Below, piece by piece: positions 32,977 through 45,300 of a stretch of DNA of 64,000 bases. The first letter of the stretch is position 1. Every line of letters starts with the position of its first letter. This DNA is from Ciona intestinalis (lineage: Eukaryota; Chordata; Ascidiacea; Phlebobranchia; Cionidae): assembly GCF_000224145.3 (NCBI RefSeq), contig NC_020166.2, positions 7,177,632-7,241,631 on the forward strand, given 5' to 3'. The notes under the pieces are model-generated. The model was not told the DNA's origin and did no database searches. It saw only the letters and a list, made by a program, of their open reading frames with translations. Position numbers and translations under genes: made by a program.

Positions 32977-35900
32977 ATGCGAATTTGTTTCCTTCTACAA
33001 AAATAAGATTACTTATTGAGATTAGTTATCTTCTTTTTGCTTCAGTATTATATATAAAAAAGTCCCAATATATCCTAGGCCTAACAAAATTGTCAGAAGA
33101 ATAAAATTTCTAAAAAAAACTTTTAAACAAAAAATGTTTTTTTAGGGTGGTTTACAGAAAGTATATGTAAGTTTCTGCCAGATCAAATATATTTTTATAA
33201 ATTTGCAATTTAAGTTTCCCTTTATTAAAACTTGCTTTCTTGTTTTGTGTATTAAAAAGGCGCGTGCGGGAATTTTCATTTTGCTCAAAGTCAAACTGAC
33301 ATGTGGTCAGTCAGCTTTAATCCTTATTGAGGTAAGTACCGTGTTGTATCTTATTCGTTCTAAATATTGTTTTGAAAATTGCCAATGATGATTCAGCCAT
33401 GCTAATACTGAGAGAAAAGTGTTTATTTTCCACTGAGTACAAATTTCTCATGATTCTGAGGCATTAAGAATACAAACGATATTTTGTTATAACAAGGGAG
33501 TTTTCTGAATTCCTGAGTCCAGTTAACTGCGATAGTTTAATGTAATCATTCAGCTGCTGACCAGAGAAAACTTGGGTCTTTTATTAAAAATGAGTAAAAA
33601 GTGATTTTCTGAACCAAATTCGTAGTAAGACTTCATTCCTGTTCTTAGTAGAAGCAGTATCTATGACGCAGACAATAAACTGTAGCCTCCACTAAACAAA
33701 TAGGATTTCTGGTTGAATTAATTGACCCATACTGATGTGACTTTATATACATTCTTCAGCGGAGTGCTATATCTGCTTGTCGCTTTATAATCAGAGACCA
33801 AACGGTTCATAATATCTTGCTTTATTTTTTTCTGGTTTACGGGTACACTATATAAAAACGGACAAAAGCTTACTTAGCTGCTGGAAGCCAGGCGTGAACC
33901 TAGATTGACCTTGAGTCAGTTTAATCAGAGAGTTGCAACACGATAGACTAAAACATCAACTACAGTTTTGTTAATATACAATTTTTGGTTTAAAGCTGTT
34001 TAAAATTGAGCTCCATAAAGGCACATAGCTCTGAAAAGGGCTGTTCTGTTGGGCATTGGTTCAATAAGCAAATTCATTTACACTGGTCACCAGCTAATTT
34101 TTATTGTACATAATTCAATTAAGATATGTTTTCATATCTTTACTGTTGTTATTTTATTTCAGGTTCATTGGTATGGATTTTGTTTACATAATTTAAATAC
34201 AAATTCCTTTACATGGACACTGCTCTGACGCATGGTTAGGCCTAATAACGTTAACATTTGATTTATAATACAGTAATAACTTTTATTTGTTTCATCCAAT
34301 GTGGTAGCGAAGATTTAGGTATATTTTAATCGAAAAGACAGGTTATAGCGACAAAAAACAACAGTTGTTAAAACACGCTTACAGTTAAAAACATATTTAC
34401 ATTATATTGGTAGAAAATAAGCAAGGTCGCAACACCTAGCAGACAAACAGGCCATTTATTTTAATAAGGTTAAACTTCTAATAGAAACAAAACTTAAAGA
34501 CACAACCCGTACAATGGGGAGAGTCACCTTTAAATAGGGTTGACCCAAAGATTTGGCCCTGATGAAAAAACAAACCCCTCCTAAAAAATGTCCACCAATA
34601 AGTTCACAGTGAACAGTTTCAAGAGCACACTTGTAAATTGTAGAAGAAGTGCATTGTTATACACAAAAAAATTAGAAATAAGAATAAATAGGTAAAAAGA
34701 TAGATATGTACAAAAAATGCAGCAATGTTAATCAATGTCTTGTGGATAAAGTGATATGATGATGTGATGCTGTTTGGTGAAGGTCCATTTGGGTCAAGAG
34801 ATCCCAGCTGAAGATGTTGAATCTTTTCTATCCCCATTTTCTGGGATTTTTAAAAGGAAACATTTCGGCAGTAACTTGGAAAATATGTATATAAATATAT
34901 TTAAGAAAAAAAATAAGAAATAGTAATTTAAAGAAGTATGAAGTAATTGCACTACATATTCTTGCTTAATGTGACTCGGAAATTGTTGATCCTGCTGGAT
35001 GTTTTTGACTCGCAATAGATGTTCACTTCATGAGCATTTGGCAGTCAGGATATATGGCAAATTTTGTGGATTTTAATTTTGTTGGATTATAAAATGCACC
35101 TGCCATCGCGATAAATTATTAAACTTTTCCAAAGCAAAAAACTAGATATCACAACTGCGTTATTAATCCAGTAAATTTAAAAAAAATTGGTTTGCTTATG
35201 TATGTTAAATCTTTACAAAGAAGTTACGTGGGACTTTTGAGGCTATGTGAATCTTCACTTCAAGGGAATACATATTTCCTTAAATTCTGAATGTAAACAT
35301 TTACACAGCCATGTAAACAGCTGAATGATAATTGATATCCATTGACTGTGGATCTAATAGACACTCCAGAATAATTTAACAAGAAGCTCCACTAAATTTT
35401 AATCAAGTGTCAAAAATAAAACCTATGACGATCAAGTTTATTGTTACTGCATAAACGAGTAGAATGAAACCTTAACACGAAGAAAAGAAATGTTGTGTCC
35501 ATTTTGTCACTGTTTGGGTTAGTGGTAAGAAAATCAATTGAAAATTGTTAGAAATTAAAATGATTTGGTGGATTTTGGAAATGCAGAATGTGTATTATAA
35601 GAACATGCTTAGGAAAAGTTAAGGGGAGATTCTGGAATATATTGGCAGCACCAACAAAATCACAATGACAAAATACTGTTGAAGATACAGCGCAGATAAA
35701 ACGAAAGTACGTCATGTTCTTAAATCTTCTGGTGTAAGCAGCAAAACAAATCAATTGCAGGTTACAGATCAAAGCTGCTTCGTATGATTTTACTAAAGAT
35801 GAAAAATCAGGGAAGATAGAATTAAAAACTGGAAGAGCTTAAGATTATGCAGTGTTTTAATTAAATTTGGATCATCAGGTTTTATTTTTAAATGTACAAT

Positions 35901-36307
35901 GATTTGAAATTTGAAGTACTGAAACTGTTCAAGCATCAATAGCAATGAACTTCCATACATCTGTGTTTATAATAGGTAGGGTGGATATCACCTTGATTGC
36001 ACAGTTCACTACTCGGCGCTAACCACATACAAGTAAAATGAAAAAATGGCAATATCTTTACAAGTAAAAAAAAAATTGTACACACCAACCAGAAGGATAC
36101 ATGTGTCAGTTTTCTCAGGCAGAAGTGAAGTAAAATTTCATAGCTCTCTAGGTGAGCGCTATCAATAAAAACAGCCTAAAAGTGGAATTATATTCATACA
36201 GATGTGCATTGTATTACTAAAAATCATTTTGAACAAGGGCGTACCGACTTTTGCAACTAGAAAAAACAAGGAATCGAACTTCAAAATGGTCAACACTGAA
36301 GCACCAT
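32977..36307. other. Convergent spacer between the TMUB-like and AGAP genes
   Basis: Contains the TMUB-like 3' UTR on the left and, on the right, the minus-strand AGAP 3' UTR (minus AATAAA candidates near 35881 and 34453). At 34498-34640 lies a segment also found downstream of the D-serine dehydratase-like gene. I see no other coding exon. Confidence 0.5.
34498..34640. repeat. Dispersed repeat, copy 1
   Basis: Starts agacacaacccgtacaatgg and matches 51462-51604 through gacccaaa, aaaacccc, tttcagagg-like and cttatggatta-like words, at clearly less than full identity. Weaker similarity may extend to about 34735. Confidence 0.65.
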
Positions 36308-39300
36308 TTAAATCGCGCTGGTATACATGTAATTAACGTTGGGTCTGCCAGACTCGCTGCGAGTGGAATTGTTTCGTGATTTTGAGGATTGAGGTAGATT
36401 ATTACTCAGGCTTGCTTGCATGACCCTGTGGCACTCCCAGTGGCCATTTTGCTCAGCTATAGAGATCGGAGTTTGATTTAAAGCATCAAGCTGGGTTGGA
36501 TCTGCCCGGGACTGCAGATAAATAGACATTATAAAATAACGCTAAAACAAGAGAATTGAATTATGGATATACAAATATAATACACACCCATAAGAGAAGT
36601 TGGACCACAGCTAAATCAGCCACTGAGCTTGCCACATGCAACGGGGCTTGTCGTTCAGAACCTGAAATTAACGAAAATTATTCTTTGTTGAAGTAGTTTG
36701 TTGAATGGAAATTTAAGTTTCTTTAAGAACCGAATAAACAAAAAAGCAAATTTTTCTTTATGTTACAATGCTATGTAAAATTTGAATGTCAAGTTGACTT
36801 ACCAACAGAACGATTGACATCATCCCGTGACGCATGAGCGAGCAGGTGCATTGTTAATTGAGAGTTCCCGTCAGCGATTGCGTAACATAAAGATGAACCT
36901 GATAAAGATGGTTCAGTGTGTTTACTGATATTTCATGTACAAAACAAAATAAAAAAAAAGTCTTTACTTTTTACCTAAAATCATTTTAAATAAAGTAATT
37001 GCTAAAACAAAATAAAAAAAAAAGTCTTTACTTTTTACCTAAAATCATTTTAAATAAAGTAATTGCTAAAACAAAATAAAAAAAAGTCTTTACTTTTTAC
37101 CTAAAATCATTTTAAATAAAGTAATTGCTAAAAAAAAAAAAAAGTCTTTACTTTTTACCTAAAATCATTTTAAATAAAGTAATTGCTAAAAAATTGATAT
37201 GTAAATATTTTGACAATCCGCATGTTAATAATTATTCACTCGTTCATTTTTTTGGAGGCAAACTTAAATAGAGAAATTCAATAAGAACAAACATTAGTCG
37301 ACAAACATTAAAAATATGTAAAGGAAAAATGCAGCGCGTTCATACTGAAATTATAAACAAGTATTAAATTGCACTCACTTATATCTGCAGCATATTTTGC
37401 TGGAAGTTTTGGGAGGAACAATTTTCTTTCATATTTATCTCGAATGAAACTTTCCCTCGCATCCCTGGTACCATGAGGGTCAGGTTTCATCACGTCATTG
37501 TTCAACAAACCTTCCCAGATGGAGTTGGCAATGAGGTTTCCAGTTTTATCAAGAATTTTCGTGAATTCTACCGGCCAATCATCAAGTTCTATAAAAAAAA
37601 ATATTAATTGTATTACTCAAAAACTAAGTTGTAAAAATATAATGACAGTTTATTAAAGAAGTTTCCCTAAAAAAAGAAAAAAATGTATCTTTTAGAGTAT
37701 AGCCTACATATACCAAGTTTGGAATTGCATACATAAAAGTACAAAATGTAACATTAAACTGTTATGTAGGTATGTGAAATCAAAACACAATCTACAAAAA
37801 TATTGTGAAACTAGGTAGTGCTTACTGCCAATTAACCCTTTGGGATATTGCGGACATTGCAGCCAAATAAAATCAACAATTCTACATTTAGGTTAATATG
37901 TTGAACATACCTAATGATCTAACTCTTGATATATGAGTTCCAAGATTTCTATGAATTCCCGAGCACTCAATACACATGAGGCAACCCAAGTTAAGTGACA
38001 CCCACGTCGGGTCTGGCGCTCCACAATCCACACACATAGTGTTGCCAGCTATTTCATTGAATAAACGCTTGCAAGGCTGAAATAGAGTTGAAGTTAGAAA
38101 TTGTGCAACACTAAAAGTTGTGAAGTATTTACACCAATTTGGAATAATTACAGTTTTCCACAACATACAATTTCTTTGTAAAAATAAAATCTTTATTATT
38201 ACTAAATCAAGCACTAACACCAATTACCAGTTTAACTGAAAATGCAAATACATTGTTTTTATTCTTGAACATCTGAAAATTTCATCTTACATTTGGTTTG
38301 GTTGAAGAAATATTCTGCAGGCTAATCATGATCTGTCGTTCGATCGCTGTTACCCACTCGTCGCGCTCCACGGAGCAAGAGGAAAGAAACTGCCATGATA
38401 TTCCATCCATAGAAATCAAATGAAACTCAGAATTTTCATCTGAAAAAAATATAAGTTTAAACATGTATTTTGGGATAATTGTAGGAAAATGTTGTTAATT
38501 TATAACAACAGTTTAATTTATAATTAACTCTATTAGTTTTGAATTGGTTGATATACTATAAATTAAACAAAAATACCTGAAAAGTGAAAACACAAATAAA
38601 CGTAAAGAACATGCAAAACATAACAGAATAAATTATTGCATATGCGAATTAAAAATTTGTAAAACATAAAATATTCACCTGTTTTTGAAGTTGGAGAAGA
38701 CTTAGTAGCAACAGCTGGATGTTTCCCGGGTACTTTGATGGTGGTTTTCACAACAGATAAACTTTTCTTATTAATATTCTCCATGTAATCCTATAATGAG
38801 ATTATAAAAATTAAATATTCATATTAATATCAAAAGAAAATGTAATCACATTACTAGGTACAATGTGATTAATAATACATCAAAATCTACATAATACAGA
38901 TATAACTACATTTTTCAAAATTTAACATAAAAAATCTTTTATTCAATATATTTTTCAACATTTTACAATAATTTTTTTCTTTAATACATTTTTTAACATT
39001 TTACAAAAAATACTTTTATTTATACATTTTTAAATGCTTTACAAGAAAATACTTTATTTTATACATTTTTAATATTTTACAAGAAAAATCTTTATTGGTA
39101 TATTTTTTTAATAACTCTTTTTTTAATAATTTTTTTTTAATAACTCACATGCATATTACTATAGTAAGTAAGGTTCCCTTCATCTTCCAACGCCACATAT
39201 TTCTTCTTCCACTCTTTGTTTGAGATCTTTCCCTTTGATGTTCTTTTCATCAACCATCCTTGTTTTACCGGGATGTTACGACCGAACCCAAGATCATTCA

Positions 39301-42300
39301 ACCTCCTCTTCTCTTCCGAATCGCTCGCTTTCCGACCCTGAAGATGATGTTTTTTAGAAGATTAAAATCTGATCTTATAATATTTGATATCGATTTTTCA
39401 AATTAGATATAGATACAAAATTGTAGTCACATTTTTGGAATAAATTTAAGCATAGCCTAACAACTACCATGTTTTTTTAAAAGCAACTTATATCTAACGA
39501 TTATATTGCACGTACTAGAAACACTATATTATCTTTGCAATAAAAATATATTTTCTTAAATGAACAAAACATCTATTTTTGTTTAACCAAACCAAATAGT
39601 TCAGTACTAGTATTTAATTCAAACATAAGGAAAAACATGTTTAAAAAGTTTAACTTTACACTACATTCGTGTGAAATTATAACTAGTTTTAATCAATATC
39701 AGTTATGCAACTCACGGAAAATAAGTTAGATTTCCTCCTTGAACTTTTCCTCAGTGGTGTAGGAGTTAATAAACTGCTTATCGACAAACTGCTTTCCCCT
39801 CCTGAGAAAGTAAACAATATATAAAAGTAACAAAAGCAATATAGCTTTGTCAAGTTGTGCACAATGGGTGTGAATGCTTTAAGGCAATAAATATAGTTTG
39901 TGACTATAGTATATTCAGCCGCACTCCTAAAAAACACTTCTGACTGATTGGTTGTAATGTTTACTGATTAATGCAGTGCAGAAAAGTCCAGGTTTGGCCT
40001 GCCCACCCTGCTATCTAAGTTTGAGGCCTGTGCCTATGTTAAAGTTTTTCTTATGGCCAAATCTAAATACAATAAAAACATATTTATCTGCTACTTATTT
40101 ATAAAGTACAATGATTATTAATATGACTTTAAAACTTTGCACGAGTTTTAAACCAACCATGCAAAGATTTTCCGCTTCCATTCCTCATACCATTGTTGTG
40201 ATATATGGCAGATGATGTACTCGCTGATCGATGAAGTGGAGTCGTTGGCGTGGAAAGATGGCCACTGGGTGGCGTCACATAATCTAATTTTCGTCGCAAG
40301 GTGGAAATTTTGTGCGAAACTAAAAAATAATTTTTAATTGTTTTTGATTCAATGAGACCATTTTATACAAGAAGTCATGCAGCATTTTAGGCAAGAAAAA
40401 CAGAAATAACTGACGGCTGACGCCATTAACATTAAATCATGGAGGTTGAACTTTTTAAGCTTATATTTATCAAATTTAAAAAATCTTTTTTATGAAATTA
40501 AACTTAGACGAATGCTGCAAAACTATACAAAAACATGCAATGCAAAAGATAGCTTCTACAATTTTTGGCTACAATTTTTGGATAATCTGGTAAAGTTTAT
40601 CACATGAAGTAAAAAACTTTAACTCCTGTTTACAATAATACCTGTGGAGAGTCTTCTATGTTGACACAACCACACTTGATTACAATGACAATCTTAACAA
40701 TGACAATGTTCATTGCAAAGTTATAAATACAGATGACGTATTGCTACAAAAACACCTTTATCTAAACTCACTATCATGGAACACATGGTCAACGTTAAGA
40801 CCATAAGTTGAGCACGACTCGTAATACACACATCGCTTTAAATCGTTGGCAAGTTTCTTCGCTCGATCGTCAAAAATAACTCTAGGACGCTCAGAACAAA
40901 TTGAATCTAAAAAAAAAAAATTTAGAATCTATAAAAAAACTTTGGTGTGTTTAAACTATACAAAAAAACAACTATATTTTAAGTTGATAAATTTAAATTA
41001 TTAACAAAAGTTTAAGTTCCTTTTCTGGAATATAATAACAAGCATATACCTTATGTATTATGTATACTATAAAGGACATATAAATTATAAATTATACAAA
41101 TAATAACGAGCCTATAACTTATATGGATATAAAATACTTAATTACAATATGAGACTAATTTTTCGATCTAATTCCCCATCACCACCAGATTCAAAATAAC
41201 AATAGTAACCACCATATAGTTTTGCTCTTTTCAAGAATATGTGCAACTTATGTATAATACCAGTATTTCAGTTATATTATAAAACTACTGTTAGCTTTGC
41301 ATTGCCATTCTGACAACATAATAACCACCTTGAGTTCCAACTAACACCAACGGGAGATTATTCAAAGAACGATGTTGTACAAGTCTTCTGTAGTAATTGT
41401 ATATTGCATGAAATGATGTTTCATCATCCAAACTGAACACAAATATCACCCCATCCACCCAGTTGGAAAACTAAACAGAATTAGTTTAATTAAAATCAAT
41501 GTTTATTACACACTTCAATTAAATTGGAAGGTGGTTTTCGAAAATGACTGTAATCTATTAATCTGCTATACACAAATACACCATTATGTAGATTACTAAT
41601 TTAAATTCTTTATTCATTTGAAAAGTTTAGACATTAGAAAAGGGAAAATGACAAACAGAATCCTATGATTAAAAAGACGAAATTACTATAGGTGCATTAT
41701 GATTTTTTAACAAATTTAACGAATGGTATAAATGGAACAACCTACTAAGAATTAATTTAGCTGAATCGATTTTTTAAAATTAGATTTAAAACCTCAATTT
41801 CCGGAGGTCCCCCTTCATCCCTTATAAGGAGAAGAAAACTTTGTCCGTCAACGACAACCTCCTTTTTAAATCTTCCACCTTCAGGAGATTCTTCTCGAAC
41901 ATAGGAACCAGTCAAGTATCGATGAACCAATGCTGATTTTCCGCTAGTTACGCTACCCAGTATGCCCTGTGAGTGAAACACCTGTTAGGTTTGGATAATA
42001 TGGCAATATTGAAAATTGCCTAAGTCCCAAATGTATGATGTATAGCATAACCCTATTTCAGAACAACTGTTGTTTGATAGAAAAGCACAGTTCCTGCTGC
42101 TGGACATTGTAAAGATACTAGTCTGTTCACTATTGTAAACCCAGCATTTGCAAGTTAAAAACTGTTGACTTGTGCTCTTCCAATTAAAATGCAAAATAAT
42201 AGGGACGAATTTTTAACTAGCAATATAAGGTATAACAGAAAATATAGAGGTACAAAAAGCATTAAAGTTTTGTTCATATATCTAAGGTGTAATCTTGTAA

Positions 42301-45300
42301 CTGAATGTTTGATTTCAAACTCACTGTTTAATTGAACACTTTCCATTATATGCATAAATATAATACAGTATTGTTATCGGATACTACCTCATACATGTGG
42401 TTTGTTGACATGACATTTAAATGAAGCAAGTAATTTAAGCTTAACCTGTTTTCTATTGCATAGTCCGCAGCACACTGAATAAGTGTTATCAAATCGCAAA
42501 TAGAATCAACTATATGTATGTATCCTAGTTTCTGACAGAATTGGGACTTTTAGAATGGTAACATTGTAAAGTGTAATACTAATAAATAGCAAGGGCAAGG
42601 AAGGTTCTTTGAACAGGTTGCAGTCGCTTTTTCCACGCAGTAAACTTCCACTAAGAAGGTCATTAATTATTGAAATGCAAAAGTAATAATCCATTTGTGG
42701 ATTAGAATAGCGGCGGTAATGAAGGACGGCATACAGATTGAACTCACGAAACTATTACAGTAGATACGAATTAAACTGTAAGGTCCATCGCGAAGTTTAA
42801 CTGGCACAACAAAATTTGGCAGTTACAAGTGAACGGAATGCGAAAAACTTTAATTGGTATCAGTTACAAAAATCTTTCTGGCGCGTGCGGCGGCTGATAA
42901 AACTATCGCGCATGAGAAAGAAGTAATTGTATTACGAAGTACAAAGTGCGTTATGCAGGTGTGGACGCGTGTATAATGTGGCGTACGCATAAAAATAATT
43001 CAAGTTAAATGGTCCGAACACACTGTTAAAGTGCGCTTGAGTAATATGTATGAATTTTAAAGTAAACTTTTGACCGTTGTCGCGACAATTGAAAGTGGAA
43101 AATAGGGAAATTACATCTCTTGAGATTTCAATCAATTACGTAATCAAACAACAAGCAGTTAATGATAATTACTTCCATATACGGGACACAGCTATTGCTA
43201 AGTGTTTGATGTGCCAAAGTATATATGCTTTGGATGTGCCGTGCTAATAGTTCGCAACGTGTTCGGCCATTCTTTAAGTTGTAAACAGCAAAACAACGAA
43301 CATCTTACGTCACAGTTAATGAAATATAAATAATATTTAATGACTTTTATCCTAGCCCGACTACGTCACTGCAGAAAACTGAATTGTATTTTTGTAGAAT
43401 AAAATTCAAGATAATAAAATATCGAGTTTGTTTTGAACTTTTGAATAACTGTATTTGTTTTGACACACTGTGCTGCTAATCATTTCGATTTTATTGATCA
43501 TTGTGAAACCCACGAACTAAGTTATAAACTGTAAGGTAAAGTAGGGGAGAAAGTGACATTAATACGAAAATTTCAATTTAGCGTTGCAGCTCTATTCATT
43601 TTTAAATTTGAATTAATTACTTTATTTTAAATCTGTTTTGTTTACGCCAGCTTTCTTTGCATATAGTTCATTCTCGTATCGCCGTTGCACTACTACCGAT
43701 AGCAACTGTATCACATATACTCGTTTTGAGTATTCAGATTTCTCGAGCAACAGAAAACATTTTGATCGCCAATTGAACAGTTTCGCCATGGGTGACAGAA
43801 GTTTAGCAAACATTGACAAACAAAACAATTTCATGTTGTGAGTGATTCACCGACAACATAATAACATAAGAAAGCTAGGGAGAAACACCTTGCGCTTGTT
43901 TTCGGTACCTATGAACAGCGACACACAGTTACGAGTTTAATGGTCCATGGAAACAGGTGGTAAAAATTACCACGAAATTTAAACCGCAAGATTGCAGATA
44001 TCACAATTATTTATGGAAATGGGCGATTATTTTAAACTGCATTGAATGCAAGCAAGCGATTTTCTCGTTGAATTACGTTACTGGGTCGGTCCGTGGCCTA
44101 CTCAATACACACCTACTCAATACATTGAGTAGGCCATGGTCGGTCATATGTAAGGTAGAATATACACCGCTTCAATTACGCGTTGGTGTGTGGGCATATC
44201 CCGTTCAAACAGTAAGGGCAAATACAACTATTTCAGTTTATTTCACATTTATTTTAAAAGATTACGTAATGCTTTTGTAAATATTAAGCAAGGACCGCAA
44301 GTAACGGTTATGTCAGGCGCCTGTTGGCCTTTGTTGTCAATAATACCCTTAACAGAGTGAAGCCAAGTACGTCGTTACAACACTTCAGTTCCAATGATCT
44401 GGTCACAGTGGGACGCTGTAAACGCTCGAATGATATTCTGAGGGACCGTCGGAAATTCTTAACCGAAACAAGGTTTTACTGCTCGTTGGTACGAAAGAAA
44501 ACAACGGAACGACTTAATCGTTCAATGCTGTTTTCAATAAGACCCATTGTATGCGAAAAATAACTTGGCATAGAATTAATACAAAACGCGAATTGTAAGC
44601 AAAGCTTTCTACTGGTAGTGACTAAGTACACACTTATATGGTTGAGATTCTCGATTGTAATTTAATCCTATTCACGCGCTGCAGTGTCATCTGCCTATGG
44701 ATCAATGATTCAATCTTTTTAGACGGGCCTTTGCATTTGTATAGAAAAACTTGCGCATTTTTTAATGGCATTTAAATTGTACTACAAATAAAGTTCAATG
44801 ACCGGAAACATCTCAACTTGCAAGACATTTACGACTTCCAAGAAATCAAGATCTCTAGTCCAAATAGAGAATCGATTCACAGTACTGAAACTGTCAGATT
44901 TCCAAAACAACAAATACTGCGATTATAAGATCGTGGAATGAAAACCGTGTTTACTTCACGCTTTCGAAAACGGTAACGAAAACAACACTATAGCTGTTAC
45001 AATACAGATGGCGTATTAACATAATATTTTACTCGTTAATTGGGTTCGATAAGTAATGTAGTAGGGCAGGAGAAGATGGGACACGTTTAGAACATACTAT
45101 CCAAATATCCTGATCGTGTTTTAAGCAATTAACAGTGATCTACGGAAGTTGTGAGGATACGGTTTTATCATTCTTTAAATGTTCTTTATTTACTACAATA
45201 TGGGACGAGAAAATAAAATGAAAAGGTGTCCCATCTTCACCAACCCTACTGTAACCATACTAGAAATACGGGCAAAACAACAACCTTTGATACTGTAGTG

